64,000 bases of DNA from Roseburia_C sp031555935 (lineage in GTDB: Bacteria; Bacillota; Clostridia; Lachnospirales; Lachnospiraceae), in the NCBI GenBank assembly GCA_031555935.1, contig JAVBTX010000006.1:62001-126000 (forward strand), written 5' to 3'. Positions 50,121 through 58,032 of the stretch are shown piece by piece (position 1 is the stretch's first letter; the number at the start of each line of letters is the position of its first letter). The position numbers were made by a program, and so were the translations under genes. The notes below the pieces were generated by a model. That model ran no database searches and was not told where the DNA came from. It saw only the letters and a program-made list of their open reading frames with translations.

Positions 50121-51449
50121 ATGGATTATTTTAATCTAAAAGAACATAATACCACCCTGAAAAATGAAATTCTGTCAGGCATTACGCTGTTTGTCACAAT
50201 GGCTTATATTTTGCAGGTCAATCCACAGGTGTTGTCACAAGCGGGGATGAGTATGGATGGTGTCTTTATCTCCACGGTCATCGCCTCCGTCATCGCAACC
50301 TTAATTGCGGGATTCTATGCCAAGCTGCCATTTGCTCTGGCACCGGGGCTTGGCATTAACAGCTTTTTTGTCTATCACATCGTTAAACAGCTACATTTTT
50401 CATGGCCGGTGGGGATGCTAGCGGTTTATGCATCGGGAGCAATTTTTATACTTGTCCTGAAGCTGAATTGGCATGAGATATTATTTAATGCCATTCCCGA
50501 TAGTATCAAGTTAGGAATTGTATCAGGGCTGGGGCTGGCGATATTTATCCTCGGCTTAGAGTATTCGGGACTCATTGAAAAAAGCGGCAGCACTTATTCC
50601 ATCGGAATCTCGAATCCGACCCATGTCATACTATTTCTAATTGGGCTGCTCGTGACGTTGTATGCTTACAGCCGCAAGATTGTGGGTGCTATTTTCTATG
50701 GTATTGCTTCCACGTATCTGCTTAGCCTGGTGCTTAAGGTCGTTGGCGATGGACAGCTTGCGGTGTCGGATTTCATTGCTTTACCGAACTTTTCCGAGTT
50801 CTTTACGGTCTTTTTGAAGTTTCCTGACCCCGCCGAAATCTTTTGTTCGCCGAATCAGATTTTATCATTTTTAGGGCTGGTAATCATTTTGTTTTTCACC
50901 CATTTCTTCGATATCAGCGGAACCTTGTTTGGACTATCCACGCAATTGGCGGAAAGCGGCCGGCGGCTCAGTAAAGAGGATATGAAAAAAGCATTGTATA
51001 CCGATGCGGTGGGCAGTATTGTCAGTGCGACGGTTGGAACAAGTACCGTGACGACATATGCGGAATGCTCGGCAGGAATAGTTTCCGGTGCGAAAACCGG
51101 AATCACCTCGTTGGTCGTGGCCGCTGGATTTGCATTAAGCTTAGTTTTTTCACCGATTTTTTTATCCATCGAGGGCTACACGATTGCACCGGCATTGATG
51201 ATTGCTGGGGTACTGCTGGTTAAAAATATCTTTACCATCAATTATAAGGATTTGACGGAAGCCTTGCCGTCACTGGTTGTGATGATTGCAATCGGATTAA
51301 CCTTTCAGTTGTTTTATGCCACCTTGATTGGCGTTGTGTTATACATCGGTCTCAAATTAGTGGCGGGACGAAGAGATGAAATTTATCGGTTTACCTATTT
51401 TATTCTTGTGATAGCAGTGTTTGTCAGTTGTTATTACTTCTTGAGATAA
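50121..51449 (+). CDS. NCS2-family purine (guanine/hypoxanthine) permease, AzgA/PbuG type
   Basis: 442 residues with about 12-14 membrane segments. Family motifs are LSGITLFVTMAYILQVNPQVLSQAGM at the front, FALAPGLGINSFF (substrate region), FFTHFFDISGTLFGLS and GTSTVTTYAECSAGI. The AzgA/PbuG branch imports hypoxanthine, guanine or adenine by proton symport. It starts 4 bases after the receiver protein and ends 16 bases before a hybrid kinase. A purine transporter inside a signalling operon is unusual. No purine riboswitch was seen ahead of it. Confidence 0.9.
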   Translation: MDYFNLKEHNTTLKNEILSGITLFVTMAYILQVNPQVLSQAGMSMDGVFISTVIASVIATLIAGFYAKLPFALAPGLGINSFFVYHIVKQLHFSWPVGMLAVYASGAIFILVLKLNWHEILFNAIPDSIKLGIVSGLGLAIFILGLEYSGLIEKSGSTYSIGISNPTHVILFLIGLLVTLYAYSRKIVGAIFYGIASTYLLSLVLKVVGDGQLAVSDFIALPNFSEFFTVFLKFPDPAEIFCSPNQILSFLGLVIILFFTHFFDISGTLFGLSTQLAESGRRLSKEDMKKALYTDAVGSIVSATVGTSTVTTYAECSAGIVSGAKTGITSLVVAAGFALSLVFSPIFLSIEGYTIAPALMIAGVLLVKNIFTINYKDLTEALPSLVVMIAIGLTFQLFYATLIGVVLYIGLKLVAGRRDEIYRFTYFILVIAVFVSCYYFLR

Positions 51450-51465
51450 CGAAGGAGGAAATGAA

Positions 51466-54039
51466 ATGATACAGTTTATGTTATTTTATACCTTTGCAAT
51501 TATTACTTTTTTACTGGGAGTATCAACCTTCTTTCAAGAGAGTAAGCAAAGTAAAAGCAATTGGTATTTTCTGATTGCATGCATCAGCTCCACCTTGTGG
51601 AGTATCTCAGATGGACTGCTGGCAATTGGCACTAACGAAGCGATACTTGTCTTTTTGCGCGGGGTTTTGCTGGCGGCAAACTTTGTAATCCATCCGACCG
51701 TGATTTTATTTTATGCCTATAATTCTGGTATCAAATCAAAGCTGATATCAGCTCTTATCTGGCTTGATATTGCGGCAGCCATTTTGATTTATCCGTTCTC
51801 CAATCTGGCGGGCAGTGCAATTTGGCATCCGGTATCCTATGGAATGAGCTATACGCTGATACCAAGTGCTGGAAATCTGGCGGTGATGGTGTTTAACTTT
51901 TATTCGGTCTTTGTGGATATTGTAATCCTCGGCTTGTGGGTCAAAAAGTCAGTGCTGAAACGTGAACGGCGACAGACCAAATTAATTCTTGGCATGTACA
52001 TAATGGCCATCCCGACGGCCGTCTTTAATCTCTGCTTTCCGGTCATGGGAAGACCAGCGATTTCGTTTGGCGCCGTCTGTCAGTTTGGTCTTGTCTGCAC
52101 AATATTTTTATTTTCAAAAAAATACAATTCGTTTTCGATTAGTACATTTAATCTGGCGGATTATATTTACTCCTCGGTCAATGTGCCGATGCTGGTGTTG
52201 GATAGTGATGGACAGATACGACTGGCGAATGCATGCTCGGCCGATTTTTTTGGCGTCAGCAGTCAATTTTTACCGGGCAAGACATTGCCGAATCTGTTTT
52301 TGCTCGATGAGAGGACCTTTGAACTGCGGAAGCAGCACCATCCGGGCGAGCCGACGATGTTTACCTATGATACGGATTGCATTATCAGCCAGAAGAAATG
52401 CAGTCTGTCGCTGACCTATATTTATGATGCCTATGATGATTTGATTTGTGCAATTGTACTGGTCAGCGATATGACGGATAAAATACAAATGATTGAGCGT
52501 TTGCACGAGCTGAATCTGGCGGCAGAGGCGGCGAACAAGGCGAAAAGTGCATTTCTGGCCAATATGAGCCATGAGATTCGCACCCCGATGAACGCAATTA
52601 TCGGGATGAGTGATATTTTATTGCAGGAGGATTTGCCAGATCAGGTCGAGGAAAAGATTGCCGCCATCAAAACCTCGGGAAATGGGTTAGTGGAAATTAT
52701 TAATGATATCCTAGATATTTCAAAGATTGAATCCGGGAAGTTTGAAATCATTGAGGCGGAGTATAACCTCTCGAATCTGCTGAGCGAGACCTTGAATCTG
52801 CTGCAAAACAGGGTGAAGGCGGGCGTGAAGCTGGAGCAGGAGGTTGATAAGAAGCTGCCGTTATTTTTATGGGGGGATAGTATTCGCATCCGTCAGATTT
52901 TAATTAATATCATTGGCAATGCCATCAAATTTACAAATCAGGGTTACATCCGCTTGCATGCTGATTTTGAAAGTGTGGATGAACAGAATGTATGGCTGGT
53001 GTTTCGGGTGGAGGATACCGGAATCGGCATTAAAGCGGAGGATATTGAGAAATTATTCGGCGCCTTTGACCAGGTTGACACCCGCAAGAATCGTGCCATT
53101 ACCGGAACAGGGCTGGGCCTTGCCATTAGCAAAAACCTTGCTGAATTGATGGGCGGGGAGATTTCCGTTGTCAGCGAATATGGAAAAGGTACGACCTTCA
53201 CGATTCGGATTCGTCAAAAGCTGACCGGTCACAAAGAAATCATTATCGAGCAGCCGATGGTGAAGAAAACTGAGCACAAGCAGGAACACTCGGAAAAATC
53301 CTTTCAAGGGGCACATGTCTTGGTGGTCGATGACCATGAGCTGAATCTACGAGTGGCGAAGGGATTGCTGGGGTTGTTTAAAATTGATGCCGACATCGCT
53401 GGCGGCGGGGTAGAAGCAATTAAGCTGGTACAGCAAAAGCATTATGACATTATTTTTATGGACCATATGATGCCGGAGCTGGATGGTATTGAAACAACCG
53501 AACAAATCCGGGCACTGGGTGGTACTTATCAGGCTTTACCAATTATTGCGCTGACGGCCAATGCGGTTGCCGGAGCCAAGGAGAATTTCTTACAGGCGGG
53601 ACTAAACGACTTTTTATCAAAGCCGATTGATAAAACCGCGCTGTCAAACATATTAGAAAAATGGTTATCCAAGGAGGAGCATATGTTAGAACAATTATCA
53701 AATATACCAGGATTGAATGCCGCAGCGGCACTAGAGCGGATGGGCGGCATGGAATCAGTATATCGGGAGACGTTGACCTATTTTGTGCAGGGAGTAGCAC
53801 CGTCGATTGCGAAGATGGAACACAGCTTGCAGCAACATGATTTACCGCTATTTGCCATCGAAGTGCATGGTGTGAAGGGATATTTAGCGACCATTGGCAA
53901 TAATGATTTGTCGGCCTTGGCATTAATGTTAGAGACTGAGGCTAAGGCTGGGAATGAGAAATATTGTAACAAGAACTTTGCTGGATTTGCAGAAGCTTAT
54001 CTGGAATTTGGAGCAGCAGTGATGGGGGCTCTTGGCTAA
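51466..54039 (+). CDS. Hybrid histidine kinase: 7TM input, PAS, HisKA, HATPase, receiver, Hpt
   Basis: 857 residues. Residues 1-220 hold seven membrane segments (histidine-kinase 7TM type). A PAS domain follows (about 235-345, VPMLVLDSDGQIRLANACSADFF), then HisKA with NMSHEIRTPMNAIIGM (H369), HATPase (NIIGNAIKFT, DTGIGI, GTGLGLAI), receiver (VDDHE, D666 in IIFMDHMMPELDGIE, K in SKPID), and C-terminal Hpt with H801 (VHGVKG). It is a complete phosphorelay in one protein; the phosphate may pass from its Hpt to the receiver proteins encoded beside it (inference). GAAGGAGG precedes the ATG. Confidence 0.93.
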   Translation: MIQFMLFYTFAIITFLLGVSTFFQESKQSKSNWYFLIACISSTLWSISDGLLAIGTNEAILVFLRGVLLAANFVIHPTVILFYAYNSGIKSKLISALIWLDIAAAILIYPFSNLAGSAIWHPVSYGMSYTLIPSAGNLAVMVFNFYSVFVDIVILGLWVKKSVLKRERRQTKLILGMYIMAIPTAVFNLCFPVMGRPAISFGAVCQFGLVCTIFLFSKKYNSFSISTFNLADYIYSSVNVPMLVLDSDGQIRLANACSADFFGVSSQFLPGKTLPNLFLLDERTFELRKQHHPGEPTMFTYDTDCIISQKKCSLSLTYIYDAYDDLICAIVLVSDMTDKIQMIERLHELNLAAEAANKAKSAFLANMSHEIRTPMNAIIGMSDILLQEDLPDQVEEKIAAIKTSGNGLVEIINDILDISKIESGKFEIIEAEYNLSNLLSETLNLLQNRVKAGVKLEQEVDKKLPLFLWGDSIRIRQILINIIGNAIKFTNQGYIRLHADFESVDEQNVWLVFRVEDTGIGIKAEDIEKLFGAFDQVDTRKNRAITGTGLGLAISKNLAELMGGEISVVSEYGKGTTFTIRIRQKLTGHKEIIIEQPMVKKTEHKQEHSEKSFQGAHVLVVDDHELNLRVAKGLLGLFKIDADIAGGGVEAIKLVQQKHYDIIFMDHMMPELDGIETTEQIRALGGTYQALPIIALTANAVAGAKENFLQAGLNDFLSKPIDKTALSNILEKWLSKEEHMLEQLSNIPGLNAAAALERMGGMESVYRETLTYFVQGVAPSIAKMEHSLQQHDLPLFAIEVHGVKGYLATIGNNDLSALALMLETEAKAGNEKYCNKNFAGFAEAYLEFGAAVMGALG

Positions 54040-54064
54040 TTAAATTGAGAGAAAGAGGATATGA

Positions 54065-56962
54065 ATGATGAAAAGATTTTTCCACGTACTGCTTATGGTA
54101 TTGCTGTTATGGGGACCAACGTCAGTTGAGGCTGCCCACGATGCCGATTATGAGGGGCGGGTTTTCCTTGCGGACTATACGCAGACCTTGTATGACGACG
54201 AAGGTGTCATTCCTGTCAGCGAGGTCAATACCATCTTGCAGACGAGTGATGGGTATCTGTGGTTTGGCGGCTATCAGGGCTTGATGCGCTACAATGGCAT
54301 TGATACGAGGGTGTATACGCCAGAGGACGGATTTCCTTCTTTTAATGTCAATGTCCTGTATGAAGATGCCGCCGGGCAATTATGGATTGGAACAAACAAT
54401 GGTGGTATCGTCCGTTATCGTGACAATGGTTTTACCATTTTTGAACTGACCGAGGGACTGCCGTCTTCCTTGGTGCGGGATATTGCCGAGGATGAGGCGG
54501 GCAATATCTATGTTGCAACCGCCGCCGGACTTGCCGTAATATCTGCGGATGATATCGTCACGGTGTGGTCAGACTGTCAGAATCTGCTGCTGACGCATTT
54601 GGAGTACATCGGGGAAAATCAATTCATCGGGCTATTGAATGATGGTGAAATCATTTTACTGGCCGGAGGAAAAATCCAGAAACGATTTGATAAAGATTAC
54701 TTTGGTGAAGCCCAGCCAACAAGTTTATTTGTCTCTGCCGGCAGTGATGTTTATATCGGGACAATGGATGATACGCTATATCTGACCAACCGACAGTTAT
54801 CGAGCCACCAGACCATTACGATTCCTGGTCGCTTGACGTTAAATTGTGTTTATCAGGACCATGATGGCAGAACTTGGATTGGGGCCGATAATGGGATTGG
54901 TTATCTGTCGGAGGGAACCTTTGTACCGGTCACTGGTATCGAAATAAGCAATTCCATCGAGTGTATCTATCAGGATTATGAGGGCAGTTTTTGGCTGGGT
55001 TCATCAAGACAGGGGTTGTTACAGTTAACGCCCGGCAAATTTCAAAACATCAGCTTTATTGCCCAGCTTCCTGATTATACCGTCAATACCACAGCGTTCT
55101 ATCAGGATTGCTTATATATCGGCGCCGATGAGGGCCTAATTGTCTTACAGGACAATGAACCAGTGGAAAATGAATTGACCGAAATGTTAAAAGACATTCG
55201 GATTCGCAGCATTTTTGTTGACTCCCAAAATGAGCTGTGGATTTGTACTTATGAAAAATACGGGGTGCTGCACGTCAAACCGGACGGCTCCTATGTATCA
55301 ATTAATTCCACCAATGGGTTAAGCAGTGACAAGACCCGTTGTGTCATCGAACGTGCCGATGGCAGCATTGCGATTGGCATGTCCGGCGGTGTCAGTCTGA
55401 TTCGTGATAATCAGGTGGTTAAAAGCTATGGCACCAACGAGGGTCTGCTCAATGATGTGATATTGTCACTTTGTGAAGATGAGAGCGGCGTTCTCTATGC
55501 CGGCAGTGATGGCGGCGGCATCTATGCCATTGATGGTGATAAAATCACATGCTATACCGAAAAAGATGGTCTCGGTGCGGGCGTCATTTTGCGCATGGCA
55601 TGGATTGATGGCAAGCTCTTTATCTCGACCGGAAATTCGCTCTGCTATTTAGCCGCCGGAAAGATTGCGATGCTGGAAAAGCTAAGTGCATATGATGACA
55701 ATGTGTTTGACCTTCAGGCGGTCGGAGCTGACATCTGGTTTCTCCATACCAAGGGCATCAATGTTTGCAGCCTTAAAAATCTGATGTCAGAGGCGGAGCT
55801 AGAGATTACCCAGTGGCGGCGCAGTGATGGTCTGGCAGCTTCAATTACCGCTAATTCGTGGAACCAAATTGCTGCTGACGGAACGATGTATATCAGTACC
55901 GGCAAAGGGGTCCAAAGTATTTCAACCTTGCCGCAGACGAAGAACGCAGAGCCGTCCCAGATTGTGATATCCGATATTTATGTCGATGGCGAAGCAATTG
56001 ATTTGCAGTCCGAAATCAAGATTCCGCGGCGGGCAAAGCGGGTGGATATTTACATCGCCTTATTAAGCTACACCTCAACCGATGGAGTGCTGAATTACCG
56101 GTTAGAAGGTTTTGAAGATGAGTACAAGACGATGAACCGCAATGAGGCGACTAAGATTAGTTACACCAATCTTAAGGGTGGTAAATACAATTTTTATTTA
56201 TCAGGGGTCGATGGTTCGGGAAGTATGAGTGAAGAACTAAGTCTGGAACTATATAAGGAGCCGACCTTCTTAGAGATGCCGTTGGTACGGCTGCTGTTAA
56301 TCCTTTTATTTCTGGGGGCACTGTTCTTAAGTATTCGCGCGTTTATTATTTACCGCACGAAGAAATTAGTGAAGCAGCATCAGGAGTATAAAAACATAAC
56401 CGGACAGGTAATCTCGGTGATGGCTGATACGATTGATTCACGCAGTGAGTATACGAGGGGGCACTCACACCGGGTTGCGGAGTATTCCAAGCTGGTAGGT
56501 CAGCGAATGGGGCTGTCAGAGGAGGAACTGAGGATTTTGAACTATGCCGCCCTTCTTCACGACATTGGCAAGGTCAGTATGCCGGACAGTATTATCGAGA
56601 AAAAAGGCAGGCTTAGTGAGGAAGAATTTCAAATTGTCAAGGACCATTCATTCGTCAGTGACGAGCTGTTACATAGTATCACAATCGACGGTGAGATATC
56701 GGTTGGTGCCAAATACCACCATGAGCGCGTCGATGGAACCGGTTACCCACACGGTCTGGCGGGCAACGAGATACCGCTAATTGCCAGAATTATCAGTGTT
56801 TGTAATGCCTATGACAGTATGCTCAGTGACCGTCCATACCGAAAGGCACTGACACTGGAAACCATGTATTCCGAGTTGATTCACAACGCCGGTAAGCAAT
56901 TTGATGAGAAGATTACCGCGGTTCTAATTGCCTTGATAGAGGAAGGAGTGCTTAAGCCATGA
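54065..56962 (+). CDS. Two-component-type beta-propeller sensor fused to an HD-GYP phosphodiesterase
   Basis: 965 residues. Signal peptide about 1-24. Outside: repeated Reg_prop blades (about 50-620; ILQTSDGYLWFGGYQGLMRYNG, DAAGQLWIGTNNGGI and others) and a Y_Y_Y domain (about 640-730), the HTCS sensor front best known from Bacteroides glycan sensing. One membrane segment (about 743-765). Inside, where a kinase would be expected, is an HD-GYP domain (about 780-965): H832-D833 (LLHDIGKVS), YHHERVDGTGYP (G893), NAYDSM. All key residues are present, so it should hydrolyse cyclic-di-GMP on ligand binding. It overlaps the next gene by 4 bases. Confidence 0.9.
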   Translation: MMKRFFHVLLMVLLLWGPTSVEAAHDADYEGRVFLADYTQTLYDDEGVIPVSEVNTILQTSDGYLWFGGYQGLMRYNGIDTRVYTPEDGFPSFNVNVLYEDAAGQLWIGTNNGGIVRYRDNGFTIFELTEGLPSSLVRDIAEDEAGNIYVATAAGLAVISADDIVTVWSDCQNLLLTHLEYIGENQFIGLLNDGEIILLAGGKIQKRFDKDYFGEAQPTSLFVSAGSDVYIGTMDDTLYLTNRQLSSHQTITIPGRLTLNCVYQDHDGRTWIGADNGIGYLSEGTFVPVTGIEISNSIECIYQDYEGSFWLGSSRQGLLQLTPGKFQNISFIAQLPDYTVNTTAFYQDCLYIGADEGLIVLQDNEPVENELTEMLKDIRIRSIFVDSQNELWICTYEKYGVLHVKPDGSYVSINSTNGLSSDKTRCVIERADGSIAIGMSGGVSLIRDNQVVKSYGTNEGLLNDVILSLCEDESGVLYAGSDGGGIYAIDGDKITCYTEKDGLGAGVILRMAWIDGKLFISTGNSLCYLAAGKIAMLEKLSAYDDNVFDLQAVGADIWFLHTKGINVCSLKNLMSEAELEITQWRRSDGLAASITANSWNQIAADGTMYISTGKGVQSISTLPQTKNAEPSQIVISDIYVDGEAIDLQSEIKIPRRAKRVDIYIALLSYTSTDGVLNYRLEGFEDEYKTMNRNEATKISYTNLKGGKYNFYLSGVDGSGSMSEELSLELYKEPTFLEMPLVRLLLILLFLGALFLSIRAFIIYRTKKLVKQHQEYKNITGQVISVMADTIDSRSEYTRGHSHRVAEYSKLVGQRMGLSEEELRILNYAALLHDIGKVSMPDSIIEKKGRLSEEEFQIVKDHSFVSDELLHSITIDGEISVGAKYHHERVDGTGYPHGLAGNEIPLIARIISVCNAYDSMLSDRPYRKALTLETMYSELIHNAGKQFDEKITAVLIALIEEGVLKP

Positions 56963-58029
56963 ATAAAGGAAAAATAATGTTAGTTGATGATAGTGTGACC
57001 AATCTAATGATTGGAAAAAATGTCTTGCAAGATACATATGAGGTACTGACGGTTCCGTCGGGTGAGAAGGCCTTGGCTCTGCTTGAAAGAGTGATTCCCG
57101 ACCTAATCCTATTAGACATCGAAATGCCGGAGATGAGTGGGTATGAGACCTTGGAAAAAATCAAAGGTAATCCGGCAACAGCAGAGATTCCGGTCATTTT
57201 CTTGACTGCCAGAAGTGATGCGGAAAGTGAATACGATGGTCTGTCGATGGGCGCTGTTGATTATATTGCCAAGCCATTTTCCATCCCGCTGTTGAAAAAA
57301 AGAATTGAGCTGCATCTATTAATTGAGGAACAGCAAAAGCGTTTGCGGGAATATAATGAAAACCTGCAAAAAATGGTGGAGCAGAAAACCAAACAAGTGG
57401 TCAGACTGCAAGACGGCATCATTATGACGATGGCGGAGCTAGTCGAGTACCGGGACGGTACGACTGGCGGACATATTGAACGAACCCAAAATTATCTGCG
57501 GGTGTTGGTTGAAGAACTGATGACCAGAGACGTCTATTCCAACATCACCAAGGGCTGGGATATCAATCTGCTGGTTCGCTCTGCGCCGCTGCATGATGTT
57601 GGTAAAATCAGTGTGCCGGACAGCATTCTCAATAAGGTTGAACGTTTGAGTGAAGAGGAGTTTACGCAGATGAAAAATCACACCATTTTAGGCAAAGAAG
57701 CAATTGAGCGGATTTCTGATAAGGTGGAGGAAAGTGAATTCTTGCAGCAGGCGGCAATCCTCGCATATAGTCATCACGAACGCTGGGATGGAACCGGTTA
57801 TCCGCAGGGCTTAAAGGGTGAAGAAATACCCTTACAGGGCCGCTTGATGGCGATTGCCGATGTCTATGACGCGCTGGTTTCGGTGCGGACTTATAAAAAA
57901 TCCTTTACCCATGATGAGGCTGTAGAAATGATGATAAAAGGCAGCGGAACCCAGTTTGACCCGCGGCTGATTGGAATATTTATGGACATTGCCGATAAAT
58001 TCCAAACGATTTCGGCAGAATGGAGTTAG
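56959..58029 (+). CDS. RpfG-like response regulator: receiver + HD-GYP phosphodiesterase
   Basis: 356 residues. Receiver (1-120; VDDS, D53 in LILLDIEMPEMSGY, K in AKPF), a coiled-coil linker (about 122-150), then HD-GYP (about 155-350) with H212-D213 (PLHDVGKIS), SHHERWDGTGYP (G280-Y281-P282) and ADVYDAL. Phosphorylation by a neighbouring hybrid kinase would control cyclic-di-GMP breakdown. ATGA overlap with the propeller gene; the next gene starts 3 bases after the stop. Confidence 0.94.
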   Translation: MNKGKIMLVDDSVTNLMIGKNVLQDTYEVLTVPSGEKALALLERVIPDLILLDIEMPEMSGYETLEKIKGNPATAEIPVIFLTARSDAESEYDGLSMGAVDYIAKPFSIPLLKKRIELHLLIEEQQKRLREYNENLQKMVEQKTKQVVRLQDGIIMTMAELVEYRDGTTGGHIERTQNYLRVLVEELMTRDVYSNITKGWDINLLVRSAPLHDVGKISVPDSILNKVERLSEEEFTQMKNHTILGKEAIERISDKVEESEFLQQAAILAYSHHERWDGTGYPQGLKGEEIPLQGRLMAIADVYDALVSVRTYKKSFTHDEAVEMMIKGSGTQFDPRLIGIFMDIADKFQTISAEWS

Positions 58030-58032
58030 TCT

